From the NCBI GenBank assembly GCA_041741095.1, contig JBGSKQ010000099.1, positions 1 to 64,000 of the forward strand: DNA of 64,000 nucleotides. Reading direction: 5' to 3'. Below, piece by piece: positions 41,514-49,933 of this stretch (positions within the stretch are counted from its first letter, which is position 1; each line of letters begins with the position of its first letter). The translations under genes were made by a program, and so were the position numbers. Under the pieces are notes generated by a model. That model searched no databases. It was not told where the DNA came from and worked only from the letters and a program-made list of their open reading frames with translations. The stretch is from UBA6168 sp041741095 (GTDB taxonomy: Bacteria > Bacteroidota > Bacteroidia > Chitinophagales > Saprospiraceae).

Positions 41514-42023
41514 TCATTTATCGTTCATCATGATTTTCTCTGCTTCCATTTTTAGGTCGGCGGCAAATTGCTCGAACGACGCATCGAAGGACGGAATTTT
41601 GTTGGCAAACAGCGGAAACATAGGCCCGCCAATTTTCTCCGTCATCGAAAATTTAACCTTTCCGTTGCCATCGGGCGTGAGGGTGTAGGTGCGTTTGCCC
41701 ATTGTATCGCCCCATACGAGCGTCTTTTCCGGGTCAAGTTTTTTCACTTTCAATTTAAAAGTGCGGTTCGGGTCGAGCGTACTTTTCAGGCGGATTTTTT
41801 CGCCTTCGGCAATGTCACCTTCTATGCTGACGATGGTCGAATTCCAGCGTTTGAAGTCGGCAGCATTGGTGAGCAAGGCCCAAACAATGGCGGCATCGGC
41901 TTGGATGGTATTGCTGACCGAGGTCGTGCGGCTGAAGGTTTTCTTTTCGGTGACGGCCTTGCCGTTCTGTGCGGAAGTAATGCTTGCAGTTGCCATAAGG
42001 AAGAGGATTGATAAGTTTTTCAT
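41514..42023 (-). CDS. Secreted SRPBCC/START-like protein
   Basis: 169 residues. A signal peptide (KNLSILFLMATASITSAQ) is followed by a polyketide-cyclase/SRPBCC domain with the typical IQADAAIVWALLTNAADFKRW start. A long C-terminal helix (FEQFAADLKMEAEKI) closes the ligand cavity in this fold. It probably binds a hydrophobic small molecule in the periplasm; ligand unknown. Its last codons (MMNDK) overlap an ATGA-rich repeat at about 41480-41530. Confidence 0.8.
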   Translation of the reverse strand: MKNLSILFLMATASITSAQNGKAVTEKKTFSRTTSVSNTIQADAAIVWALLTNAADFKRWNSTIVSIEGDIAEGEKIRLKSTLDPNRTFKLKVKKLDPEKTLVWGDTMGKRTYTLTPDGNGKVKFSMTEKIGGPMFPLFANKIPSFDASFEQFAADLKMEAEKIMMNDK

Positions 42024-42187
42024 TGTTGGTGAATGATTTTATCCTCTGACTTTTCTGGCCGGAAAAACGATAGGGGATTGGGGGATTTTTTTTGAAAAAA
42101 TTCAAATCAACTATTTCGACATCAGTTGCGTACCTTGAAAAACTTATTTTTACTTCGTTCCTTTGTTTAAATAAAAAATGAATTTCG

Positions 42188-42424
42188 ATGATTGCGACTA
42201 CTGCTTTTGATGAAATAGTGAATTTCATAGCCAGTGAAAACCCCAAGCGAGTACTTGACTTCAAGGCATCGGAAGCAACGAGACAGCGGGTGTTCAGCCT
42301 GATTGAAAAGTCAAAAACCAACAAACTTGATGAGAAAGAGCAAGCAGAACTTGACCATTATCTGACCTTGGAACACCTGATGCGGCTTGCCAAGATTCGG
42401 GCGTATCAAATGCTCCAAACATGA
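42188..42424 (+). CDS. Small helical protein paired with an HNH nuclease
   Basis: 78 residues, all helical in appearance (TAFDEIVNFIASENPKRVLD, DEKEQAELDHYLTLEHLM). Its stop overlaps the next start (ATGA at 42421-42424), so the two are coupled. Such pairs of a short protein and an HNH protein are common; antitoxin-like or structural roles are guesses. Confidence 0.65.
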   Translation: MIATTAFDEIVNFIASENPKRVLDFKASEATRQRVFSLIEKSKTNKLDEKEQAELDHYLTLEHLMRLAKIRAYQMLQT

Positions 42425-42855
42425 GCAAATATATTTCAACCAAAAACCGACAGTTTGTAAGGGAAAGGGCTTCTTATTGCTGCGAATACTGCTTGGTTCC
42501 AGAGCTTTTTTCCTTTATCGGCTACGAAATTGACCACATTATTTCCCGAAAACACGGCGGTAAAAACGAAATTGAAAACCTTGCTTGGTCTTGTGCATTC
42601 TGCAATTACAGGAAAGGCACCGATTTAGGGACCATCCTTTTTCCAAAAAAAGTGCTGGTTAGGTTTTTTAACCCAAGAACCGACAAATGGCATGATCACT
42701 TTGATTTATCCAGTGCCATTATTGTCCCAAAAACAGCAATCGGCGAAGGCACCATCAAGATTTTTCAATTCAACCATATTGATCGATTGCTCGAACGAGA
42801 GACTTTGTTGACTGTTGGCCTATTTCCTCCCCCGCCTGGTCTGTTCAAAAACTAA
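42421..42855 (+). CDS. HNH endonuclease
   Basis: 144 residues. A complete HNH core: CCEYCLVP zinc knuckle, IDHIISRKHGGKNEIENLAW, and the second knuckle CAFCNYRKGTDL. It cuts DNA in a metal-dependent way. The C-terminal half (NPRTDKWHDHFD) is typical of the family. Coupled to the small upstream gene. Confidence 0.88.
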   Translation: MSKYISTKNRQFVRERASYCCEYCLVPELFSFIGYEIDHIISRKHGGKNEIENLAWSCAFCNYRKGTDLGTILFPKKVLVRFFNPRTDKWHDHFDLSSAIIVPKTAIGEGTIKIFQFNHIDRLLERETLLTVGLFPPPPGLFKN

Positions 42856-42863
42856 TGCCCTAA

Positions 42864-43658
42864 TTATTCCTCCTCCAAATACTTCTCCATTACCCCCCGG
42901 TTGTGTTCCAAATGGTGCAGTTGCAGTGCCGCCGCCCCCGACTCGAAGGGGTCGAGCGCCTGCACGATTTTTAGGCGCAGGTTGAACAGTTCCTCCTTCG
43001 TCTTTTCGGCAGAGAGCCGGGCCATGTCAATTTTGACAAGCTCCTCCTGTGCATGTTGTTTTGGGTTGAAGATGCCGTTCAACTCCGTGCATTGGTGGCA
43101 AATACCCTCCTTGTTGATGAGGGCGCAGCGGTGCTCGAAAATGTCCATCATCTTTTGCCGGCCAACATGCAGGTAGTACTTCGCCATTGCCTCAGAAATG
43201 CCCATGATTTCGGCGACTTCCCGCACCTTGAACCCGCAGACTTCTTTCAATAAAATGGCCACTTGTTGCTCCAGCGGCAGCGACTTGGAAATGCAGGTAA
43301 AGCAAAAGGAGATATGCTCCCGGATTTCAAAATTGCCCTGCGGCGAACTGTGCCGGATTTGCATCGCTTCCGCAAAAAATGCCTGGTTGCGCAGCGCCGC
43401 TTCCTTGGCGATATCGGTCACGTTTTCCACCCAGCGTTTTTTGCCTTTTAAATGGTCCTTGGCGAGGTTGCTGGCAATGGCAAAGAGCCAGGTTTTCAGG
43501 CTGGAATGGCCTTGGAAGGATTGGATATTATGGTGCGCCTTGAGCCAGGTGTCCTGTACGATGTCTTCCGTATCTGACACGCTGGCGGTCATCCGCAGGA
43601 TGTACGCCCTTAGCTGCGGGCGGATGCGCTCAAATTCTTCGGTGAGTTGGTGTTGCAT
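42864..43658 (-). CDS. ECF-type RNA polymerase sigma factor with C-terminal extension
   Basis: The start is set at ATG 43658 (MQHQLTEEFERIRPQLRAY). The upstream in-frame stretch lacks coding character and overlaps the preceding gene. Of 264 residues, region 2 shows SDTEDIVQDTWLKAHHNI and SLKTWLFAIASNLAKDHLK, and region 4 shows VREVAEIMGISEAMAKYYLH. The extension after about residue 185 has CALINKEGICHQC, a possible metal or redox motif. No membrane anti-sigma gene adjoins; the neighbour at 43678 is probably co-transcribed. Confidence 0.88.
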   Translation of the reverse strand: MQHQLTEEFERIRPQLRAYILRMTASVSDTEDIVQDTWLKAHHNIQSFQGHSSLKTWLFAIASNLAKDHLKGKKRWVENVTDIAKEAALRNQAFFAEAMQIRHSSPQGNFEIREHISFCFTCISKSLPLEQQVAILLKEVCGFKVREVAEIMGISEAMAKYYLHVGRQKMMDIFEHRCALINKEGICHQCTELNGIFNPKQHAQEELVKIDMARLSAEKTKEELFNLRLKIVQALDPFESGAAALQLHHLEHNRGVMEKYLEEE

Positions 43659-43677
43659 GGTGTTTTTAAAAAAAATC

Positions 43678-44136
43678 TCACTCCTGCCCAGCCCGCTCTT
43701 TCCCTTTCTCCGACAATGCCCCGAACTGGCGCTTGAAATTTTTGATGAAATCAATTTTGCGGAAACGGAGGGCGCTCCAGTCCTCGTCAATGGCCACCAT
43801 TCGGACGCCTTCTAGGCCATAATCTCCCATCGCCGCCCAACCATTATCCCGGTTGAACTCGCACTTGTACTTTTTGGAAGTCCCCTTTGGGTATGCCATC
43901 CAAAAGACGGCGTCACCCTTCAGTTTCGGGCCAATGAGGTGAACGGCGGCATCCACTTCCGATTGCTTGGTAGCAAAGACAAGGGCAAATTCCACTTCGT
44001 CGCTTTCGCCCACTTCAAATTTCGTGTTGGTCATCGGTTTTATGGAACGCAAGCTGTCCGCAAACGAGTCCGGGGCATTCAGCAAGTGTACAGTGGGCTG
44101 TTCTTTGTAGTTGAGTTTTTTGAAAATAGCGTCCAT
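43678..44136 (-). CDS. Conserved protein, DUF3052-like, next to the sigma factor
   Basis: 152 residues. The start MDAIFKKLNYKEQPTVHLLN, with ALVFATKQSEVDAAVHLI and WMAYPKGTSKKY further on, resembles the small DUF3052-type alpha/beta proteins (assignment by memory). It ends 20 bp before the sigma-factor start on the same strand, so it may be its operon partner. Confidence 0.65.
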   Translation of the reverse strand: MDAIFKKLNYKEQPTVHLLNAPDSFADSLRSIKPMTNTKFEVGESDEVEFALVFATKQSEVDAAVHLIGPKLKGDAVFWMAYPKGTSKKYKCEFNRDNGWAAMGDYGLEGVRMVAIDEDWSALRFRKIDFIKNFKRQFGALSEKGKERAGQE

Positions 44137-44239
44137 ATCAGCAAGTTTTGATGAAAAAATAGCCGCTAAAAGTACTGGTTGTTTTCCGCGTTATGATTGG
44201 ACTTTTGCTTAAAAATATTGGGTTGGCCAGCATACCTTG

Positions 44240-44917
44240 CTAAATCAGCGACAGCAATTCCTCCAAAGCATCGAATACATGTGTTGGCTTGGCCGTCCAC
44301 AATTGCTCCGCCGTCTGCGCCCCCGTCGTGATGCCCGCCACCAGTCCGCAGCCAGCGTTCAGGCCCTCTTCGATGTCCACAATAGAGTCGCCAATTTTTG
44401 CCACAGATGAAGCATCGGCAATGCCACATTTTTCCATCGCCAAAAAAATCATGTCAGGTTGGGGCCGGCTGCGGCTTACCTCGCTGGCCGTCACCGTTGC
44501 ATCAATGAAAGGGTTTTCAACCCAACCCATTTGGCGCAAAAGGCCATCGGCCACCTGCCTGGAATAGCCCGTGTTGAGTACGACCTTGATGCCTTTGGCC
44601 TGCAGTTGTTGAAAAACGCTTTCTGCGCCCGGCATAGGCTTGGCCGTGTTTTGTGCATAAGCCTCCGTCAACAGTGCTTTGAAATCCTCAAAAGCCAGCG
44701 GGGCCAGTTCTTCCGCCTTTAATGGCCCGGCCACCTCGTTCAGCACATCGGTAATGGCCTGCAATTTTTCCTTCCCGGCGGCCAGGAACAACACCTTTTC
44801 GAGTGGCACTGGATAGCCAGACCTTTCCACTGCCCTTTGTACCGTTTTGTAAACAAGGTTGTCTTCGTCAATGGTAGTGCCGGCCATGTCGAATACGGCG
44901 AGTTTGAGCTTAGTCAT
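44240..44917 (-). CDS. Phosphonatase-like HAD hydrolase
   Basis: 225 residues. HAD motif I is DMAGTT (D10, with Ala at +2, the phosphonatase signature). Motif II is NTGYSR, and the acidic motif is KIGDSIVDIEEGLNAG. Lys49 and Lys51 (AAGKEKLQAI) fall where PhnX carries the Schiff-base Lys53, so C-P cleavage of phosphonoacetaldehyde is possible. The family resembles the PhnX-like set TIGR03351. It diverges from the FAD oxidoreductase gene, and its start codon lies inside the 30-bp inverted repeat. Confidence 0.85.
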   Translation of the reverse strand: MTKLKLAVFDMAGTTIDEDNLVYKTVQRAVERSGYPVPLEKVLFLAAGKEKLQAITDVLNEVAGPLKAEELAPLAFEDFKALLTEAYAQNTAKPMPGAESVFQQLQAKGIKVVLNTGYSRQVADGLLRQMGWVENPFIDATVTASEVSRSRPQPDMIFLAMEKCGIADASSVAKIGDSIVDIEEGLNAGCGLVAGITTGAQTAEQLWTAKPTHVFDALEELLSLI

Positions 44918-44942
44918 TAGTCATTGATTGTCATTTGTCATT
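44913..44942. repeat. 30-bp inverted repeat, left arm, carrying a start codon
   Basis: Reads GTCATTAGTCATTGATTGTC then ATTTGTCATT. It matches the reverse complement of 45093-45122 at 28 of 30 positions. The HAD gene's ATG is positions 3-5 of this arm. Confidence 0.8.
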
Positions 44943-45092
44943 GGGTTAAGTGAGGGTAAAAAAGGAATGCCCAAAGCTATGCGCCCCATGTAAACGCTGT
45001 TTTATTTTTAGGTAAAACCCTCGTGGCGGCCAGTTTTGGAAAGACATGCCCGCTAATTTTACCTCACAAATGGCCCCAGTAACGGCGAAGCC

Positions 45093-45122
45093 AATAACAA
45101 ATGACAATCAATGACAAATGAC
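45093..45122. repeat. 30-bp inverted repeat, right arm, carrying a start codon
   Basis: Reads AATAACAAATGACAATCAAT then GACAAATGAC. The ATG of the FAD oxidoreductase (45118-45120) is at the same position of the repeat as the HAD gene's ATG in the left arm. The 150 bp between the arms is the divergent promoter region. Confidence 0.8.
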
Positions 45123-46260
45123 AATTAAAGAATACGACATCGCCATCGTCGGCTCCGGCATCGTGGGCATGGCGACCGCCTACACGGCGGCGAAACAGGG
45201 CCTGAAAGTGGCCATTTTCGAACGGCATCCCAGGGCCATCGGTGCCACCATCCGCAACTTCGGCATGGTGTGGCCCATCGGCCAGCCACTGGACACCTTC
45301 GACCGGGCCATGCGCGGCCGGGACACTTGGATCGAACTGTCGAGGAAGGCCGGTTTCTGGGCGGCCAAAACCGGAGCATTCTGCCTTGCCTACCACGACG
45401 ATGAAATGGATGTGCTGGAGGAATTTGTCGAAACACGCCGCAACAGCGGCTACCAGATCGGCCTCATCGCGCCGGAAGAGACCCTGGCCAAAAGCAAGGT
45501 CATCAACCCACATGGACTGAAGGGGGCGCTCTGGAGCGCCACAGAAGTGAACGTGGATCCACGGGAAGCGACGCAGGCCATCCACCAATATTTGCGGGAG
45601 GAAATGGGCGTTGACTTTTTTTACAATACAGCTATCACGCAGGTTGATTCGCCCTGGCTCAGCAGCGGCGAGCAGTCCTGGAAGGCCGAGCGCATTTATG
45701 TTTGCAGCGGGGCTGATTTTGAAACGCTTTATCCGGAGATTTTTGCGGAAAGCGGCATCACCAAGTGCAAACTGCAAATGATGCGCACCACCCACCAGCC
45801 CGATGGCTGGAACCTCGGCCCGACGCTATGTGCTGGCCTCACCTTGCAGTTTTACAGCGCTTTTGCCCATTGCCAAAGCTTGGATGTGGTGAAAAAACGC
45901 TTCGCCGACGAACTGCCGGAATACAACCAATGGGGCATCCACGTGCTGGTGTCGCAGACCAGTTTTGGCGAAATCACTATCGGCGACAGCCACGAGTACG
46001 GCCTCGACCTCAGCCCTTTCGACCGCAGCGATGTCAACCAGTTGATATTGGATTATTTGAAAACTTTTGCCTCCTTTCCCCGCATGGAAATTGCGGAGAC
46101 CTGGAACGGCATTTACCCAAAACTGGAAGGCCGGACGGAGTTCATCGCCGAGCCAGCCGAAGGCGTCACCATCGTGAATGGCCTGGGCGGATCGGGCATG
46201 ACCCTTTCGTTCGGGCTGGCAGAAGAACTGCTGGGGGCAGGGGTGAAAGTGGGGGCATAA
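45118..46260 (+). CDS. FAD-dependent oxidoreductase, TIGR03364-like (phosphonate-associated)
   Basis: 380 residues. An N-terminal dinucleotide fold (IVGSGIVGMATAYTAAKQGL, FERHPRAIGATIRNFG) and a C-terminal FAD-contact VNGLGGSGMTLSFGLAEEL place it in the DadA/glycine-oxidase superfamily. The RNFGMVWPIGQP stretch is typical of TIGR03364, a group recurrent in phosphonate gene clusters. Some members oxidise aminoethylphosphonate or its N-methyl form to phosphonoacetaldehyde (established for relatives), which would feed the HAD enzyme. Confidence 0.85.
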   Translation: MTIKEYDIAIVGSGIVGMATAYTAAKQGLKVAIFERHPRAIGATIRNFGMVWPIGQPLDTFDRAMRGRDTWIELSRKAGFWAAKTGAFCLAYHDDEMDVLEEFVETRRNSGYQIGLIAPEETLAKSKVINPHGLKGALWSATEVNVDPREATQAIHQYLREEMGVDFFYNTAITQVDSPWLSSGEQSWKAERIYVCSGADFETLYPEIFAESGITKCKLQMMRTTHQPDGWNLGPTLCAGLTLQFYSAFAHCQSLDVVKKRFADELPEYNQWGIHVLVSQTSFGEITIGDSHEYGLDLSPFDRSDVNQLILDYLKTFASFPRMEIAETWNGIYPKLEGRTEFIAEPAEGVTIVNGLGGSGMTLSFGLAEELLGAGVKVGA

Positions 46261-46263
46261 ATT

Positions 46264-46271
46264 TACTTTTG
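46264..46271 (+). promoter_or_regulatory. Candidate -7 element TACTTTTG
   Basis: Fits TAnnTTTG, 21 bp before the ATG at 46293; no -33 box is seen. The PhoX-like gene could have its own promoter or be read from the FAD gene. Confidence 0.35.
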
Positions 46272-46292
46272 CCCTTTCTCAAATCATCAACA

Positions 46293-47870
46293 ATGAACCA
46301 CATCAACCGCCGCACTTTCCTCGAATTTTTGGGCATCGGCACTGCCTCCGTACTGGCCGGGAGCTGCCTGCCAAAGAGCAAAATTAACAGCACTGCTTTT
46401 TCCCTGAAAGCCATTCCGCCCTCGGCTGCCGACCAACTGCAACTAGCGGCCGGGCTGCGTTACGAGGTGCTAGTAAAATGGGGCGACCCCATCGCCGCCA
46501 ATGCCCATTTTGGCTTCAACAACGACTACCTGGCCTTTTTGCCTTTTGATAAAAACAAGCCCGACGACGGCCTGCTGTGGGTGAACCACGAGTACGTTGA
46601 CCCCATGTTCGTGTCGGGTTATTTTGAAAAAACCAACGACAACAAAACTAAAGCCCAGGTGGAAAAGGAAATGCGGGAAGTGGGCGGCAGCATCTTGCAT
46701 TTGAAAAAGGCAAAAGGCCAGTGGCAGGTACAGAAAAACGATGCCTACAACCGCCGCCTGGACGGTTTTACCAACATCCCTTTCAACTGGCCGGAACCCA
46801 TTGCCGGGAGCCGTTCGGGCATCGGCACACTGGGCAATTGCGCGGGCGGGGTGACGCCCTGGGGCAGCATTCTCACCTGCGAAGAAAATTACGACCTGTT
46901 CTATGGCGAACGGGACTTTGCCACTGGCCAGCGCAATACCGTCAAAGGCGAGTACGGATGGCACAAGTATTACGATTATCCGCCCGAACACTACGGCTGG
47001 GTGGTGGAGGTAAACCCCAAAACAGGCGAAGCGAGAAAGCACGTTGCCCTTGGCCGTTGCGCCCACGAATGCGCTACGGTGAAGGAACTGCCCGATGGCC
47101 GCATCGTGGTCTATACGGGCGACGATGCCAACGACCAGTGTTTGTACAAATTCATTTCCTCCAAGCCCGGCTCGTTGTCTGAAGGCACTTTGTACGTGGC
47201 CAATACCCAGCAGGGCAAGTGGGTTTCTTTGAAATATGGAGAGCAGCCCGTTTTGCAGCAGCATTTTAAAAACCAAACGGAAGTACTCGTGCGTCTGCGG
47301 GAAGCTGCCAAACTGGTCGGCGGCACCCCGCTCGACCGCCCCGAGGACATAGAGATCAACCCCGCCAACGGCGACGTGCTGGTGACGCTGACGAACAACC
47401 TTCCCAAGGGCAATTTTGTAGGCTCCATTTTAAAAATAACGGAAAAGGGCGGTCGGCACGATGCCCTGGAATTTGCATCGGCAGCTTTCCTGACCGGCGG
47501 CGAGGAAACTGGTTTTGCCTCGCCCGACAACATGGCCTTCGACTCTGCGGGGAACCTCTGGTTTACCTCCGACATTTCCGGCTCGGCCACCAACAACCCG
47601 GCAGTGCCGGAATACCTGCCTTTCAAAAACAACAGCTTGTTCGTCGTGCCGGTGGATGGGCCGCAGGCTGGCGAGGTGATCAGGGTGGCCAATGCGCCCG
47701 TCAATGCAGAGTTTACCGGGCCCTTTTTTGCGCCCGATGGCAAAACGCTGTTCCTCAGTGTGCAGCACCCCGGCGAGTATTCGGAAAGTGAGGACAGGCC
47801 CAAAAGCCATTGGCCGGAGGGAGGCGATGCCATGCCGAGGCCAGCGGTGGTAGCTATTTATGGTTTTTAA
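46293..47870 (+). CDS. PhoX-like (DUF839) phosphatase, Tat-exported lipoprotein
   Basis: 525 residues from ATG 46293; a longer frame upstream has no signal. The N-terminus NRRTFLEFLGIGTASVLAGSC joins a twin-arginine motif to a lipobox, so it is folded in the cytoplasm with metal, exported by Tat and lipid-anchored. The body is a DUF839/PhoX propeller (LLWVNHEYVDP, TPWGSILTCEENYD, RPEDIEINPANGDVLVTLTN). PhoX enzymes are calcium/iron alkaline phosphatases releasing phosphate from organic esters. It follows the FAD gene by 32 bp, which supports a phosphorus-scavenging locus. Confidence 0.88.
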   Translation: MNHINRRTFLEFLGIGTASVLAGSCLPKSKINSTAFSLKAIPPSAADQLQLAAGLRYEVLVKWGDPIAANAHFGFNNDYLAFLPFDKNKPDDGLLWVNHEYVDPMFVSGYFEKTNDNKTKAQVEKEMREVGGSILHLKKAKGQWQVQKNDAYNRRLDGFTNIPFNWPEPIAGSRSGIGTLGNCAGGVTPWGSILTCEENYDLFYGERDFATGQRNTVKGEYGWHKYYDYPPEHYGWVVEVNPKTGEARKHVALGRCAHECATVKELPDGRIVVYTGDDANDQCLYKFISSKPGSLSEGTLYVANTQQGKWVSLKYGEQPVLQQHFKNQTEVLVRLREAAKLVGGTPLDRPEDIEINPANGDVLVTLTNNLPKGNFVGSILKITEKGGRHDALEFASAAFLTGGEETGFASPDNMAFDSAGNLWFTSDISGSATNNPAVPEYLPFKNNSLFVVPVDGPQAGEVIRVANAPVNAEFTGPFFAPDGKTLFLSVQHPGEYSESEDRPKSHWPEGGDAMPRPAVVAIYGF

Positions 47871-47961
47871 ATCAACCCTATCAACTTTTTATCAAGCCCC
47901 AAAAAAAAGCCATGCCCTGCGGCACAGCCTTTCCTGATAGTCATTTACTCTCACTAATCGT

Positions 47962-48114
47962 ATGAAGTATAAAAAGTTCGATGCGGCAAAGGTGGCACAG
48001 CAAAGTAAATGCAAGGTGAAACAGGTTTTAAGTTTGGGGCAAGTTTTGGTTGCCGCCATTTTTAGCGGCCACAGGCGCTGGGGCTATGCTTTTTGTTTAC
48101 TAAACATAAGGTAG
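47962..48114 (+). CDS. Doubtful 50-residue ORF
   Basis: Starts MKYKKFDAAKVAQQSK and ends FCLLNIR. It is basic at the N-terminus, with a hydrophobic middle (VLSLGQVLVAAIFSG). No homologue recalled. Kept only because the gap is otherwise empty. Confidence 0.2.
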   Translation: MKYKKFDAAKVAQQSKCKVKQVLSLGQVLVAAIFSGHRRWGYAFCLLNIR

Positions 48115-48162
48115 ATTATAAGCCTAAAAATACTATCAGGCTGGAGCCAAATTTTGCTTTGC

Positions 48163-48170
48163 TATATTTG
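48163..48170 (+). promoter_or_regulatory. Candidate -7 element TATATTTG
   Basis: Matches TAnnTTTG, 62 bp before the KilA-N start. No TTTG at the right distance upstream. Confidence 0.4.
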
Positions 48171-48231
48171 CAGCCTTGAAGGGTTTTAAATTTTGGCAAA
48201 ACCCTTTGAAAATCAAGCTGTAAGACAAAGC

Positions 48232-49074
48232 ATGGCCAAACCGAACACTGTTATCTTAGTTGAAAACATCCCCATCCGTTTTTACACGGAAAAGGAGGAG
48301 GATTTTATATCGCTGACGGACATTGCAAAAAAGTTCAACGAGCGGACCGACCAGGTCATCCTGAACTGGCTGCGCACCCGCAACACGGTAGAGTTCCTGG
48401 GCGCTTGGGAGATGCTGTACAACCAGGATTTTAATTCCCTCAATTTTGAGGGGATTAGAAACCAGACCGGTTCGGCTGCTTTTGTATTGACCGTGACCGA
48501 TTGGGTAGAAACCACTGGGGCCATTGGCATACGGGCGAAGGCGGGCCGCTACGGCGGCACTTTTGCCCACAAGGACATTGCCTTCGAGTTCCTGTCATAC
48601 CTAAGTCCTACTTTCAAACTGTACGTTTTCAGGGAATTCCAGCGGCTCAAGAACGAGGAAGCAGCCCAGACGAAAGAGCTACAGGGGTGGAATTTGAAAC
48701 GTGCCCTGTCCAAGGTCAACTACCTCATCCATACCGATGCCGTGAAGGAGCGCCTCATCCCGCCGAGGGTGGCGGGCACCAAAACCGAGGGCCTTTACTA
48801 TGCCTCCGAAGCCGACCTGCTCAACCTGGCCATGTTCGGCATGACGGCCAAGGAGTGGCGAATCAACAACCCCGAAGCCAAAGGTAATATCCGCGACAAC
48901 GCCTCGGCGGAGCAACTGCTGGTGCTGGCCAACCTTGAAAACCTGAACGCCGAATTCATCCGGCAGGGCTTCGACAAGGAGCAAAGGCTGGAACGCCTGA
49001 ACGAAATCGCCATTTACCAAATGCAATTGCTGGTCAGCGTACCGGGAGTAAAAGAACTGGGAGCTGGAAATTGA
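48232..49074 (+). CDS. KilA-N domain protein
   Basis: 280 residues from ATG 48232 (MAKPNTVILVENIPIRFY); the longer frame needs a TTG start. Residues about 20-130 are a KilA-N DNA-binding domain (DFISLTDIAKKFNERTDQVI, NWLRTRNTVEFLGAWE, GRYGGTFAHKDIAFEFLSYL). The C-terminal half is helical. KilA-N proteins come from phages and large DNA viruses, and in bacteria are often cargo of mobile elements. It sits just upstream of the polysaccharide exporter with no obvious functional tie. Confidence 0.88.
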   Translation: MAKPNTVILVENIPIRFYTEKEEDFISLTDIAKKFNERTDQVILNWLRTRNTVEFLGAWEMLYNQDFNSLNFEGIRNQTGSAAFVLTVTDWVETTGAIGIRAKAGRYGGTFAHKDIAFEFLSYLSPTFKLYVFREFQRLKNEEAAQTKELQGWNLKRALSKVNYLIHTDAVKERLIPPRVAGTKTEGLYYASEADLLNLAMFGMTAKEWRINNPEAKGNIRDNASAEQLLVLANLENLNAEFIRQGFDKEQRLERLNEIAIYQMQLLVSVPGVKELGAGN

Positions 49075-49119
49075 AAACCCAAACAGCAACCTGTAAGGCC
49101 AATTAGCGTTTAGCCCACC

Positions 49120-49923
49120 ATGATCAACAGATTTTTAAAACCCATATTGGAATCCCTGCCGGAAAACAACCGAATGGAGCGGATATGGGTATTGGCAAAA
49201 ACGGATTTTCTCAAAAGGTACTACGGCTCTTTTTTGGGCGTGGTGTGGGCCTTGCTCAACCCTTTGTTCCATTTGACTATTTACTATGCCGTTTTCACCC
49301 TTGTTTTCAATAGCAAACAGGAAAACTTTGCCCTGTTCCTGTTCCTTGGCCTGGTGCTGGAACTGTTTTTTGCCGAAACCTGCACCAACGGCCTGAATAT
49401 CATCCGGGGCAAGCGGCACGTGCTGGAAAACATCAAGATCAATTGGCTGGACGTTTATTACGCCGCTACCCTTAGTACCTTTTTTGCCTTCCTTTTCAAT
49501 TTCTCCATCTATTTCCTGATCAGCCTTTTCATGGACGTGGTCATCAGCCCCGAAGCCTTGTTCGTGGTGCCGCTGCTCATCCTGAATTTGGTCGTAGTGG
49601 GTTTTGCCATTCAGGTGCTGTTGTCCACCATCCAGGTTTACCTGCGCGACATCGTTCACCTGTGGGACATGATAAAACTGATGATACTTTGGTTGGGCGG
49701 CGTTTTTTATCCCATAGACCCAAGCCCAGGCTCCGACACGGCCATACTGGCCTACCTCACGCCTATCGCCGGTGTCATTTACAACGCCCGGCAGGTGCTC
49801 ATGTACGGCAAGCCCGTTGACTGGGGCCTGATGGCCTTTGACTGGGCTTACGCCTTGATTCTACTGACTATCGCATTATTAGTTTTTTCTAAATTTGTGC
49901 GGAAAGCACTGGAAAAAATTTAA
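49120..49923 (+). CDS. wzm: ABC-2 polysaccharide export permease (Wzm/TagG type)
   Basis: 267 residues with six spans. The cytoplasmic N-terminal segment FLKRYYGSFLGVVWALLNPL is typical of O-antigen/teichoic-acid exporters. It forms the channel through which the lipid-linked glycan crosses the inner membrane, with the ATPase encoded 10 bp downstream. It heads the operon running to 62.9 kb. Confidence 0.9.
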   Translation: MINRFLKPILESLPENNRMERIWVLAKTDFLKRYYGSFLGVVWALLNPLFHLTIYYAVFTLVFNSKQENFALFLFLGLVLELFFAETCTNGLNIIRGKRHVLENIKINWLDVYYAATLSTFFAFLFNFSIYFLISLFMDVVISPEALFVVPLLILNLVVVGFAIQVLLSTIQVYLRDIVHLWDMIKLMILWLGGVFYPIDPSPGSDTAILAYLTPIAGVIYNARQVLMYGKPVDWGLMAFDWAYALILLTIALLVFSKFVRKALEKI

Positions 49924-49933
49924 TCCTCCCAAG

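Larger units (their letters stand above)
47871..48231. other. Gap before the KilA-N gene
   Basis: No strong gene. A 50-codon frame (47962-48114, MKYKKFDAAKVAQQSKCKVK...) has a good ATG but no family. TATATTTG at 48163-48170 is a possible promoter for the next gene. Confidence 0.45.

Noticed and set aside
43659..43790. Longer N-terminus for the sigma factor
   Set aside because: It overlaps the upstream gene and lacks sigma-factor sequence; ATG 43658 begins the conserved part.
45765..46292. Longer N-terminus for the PhoX-like gene
   Set aside because: It overlaps the FAD oxidoreductase out of frame; the Tat/lipobox signal defines the start at 46293.
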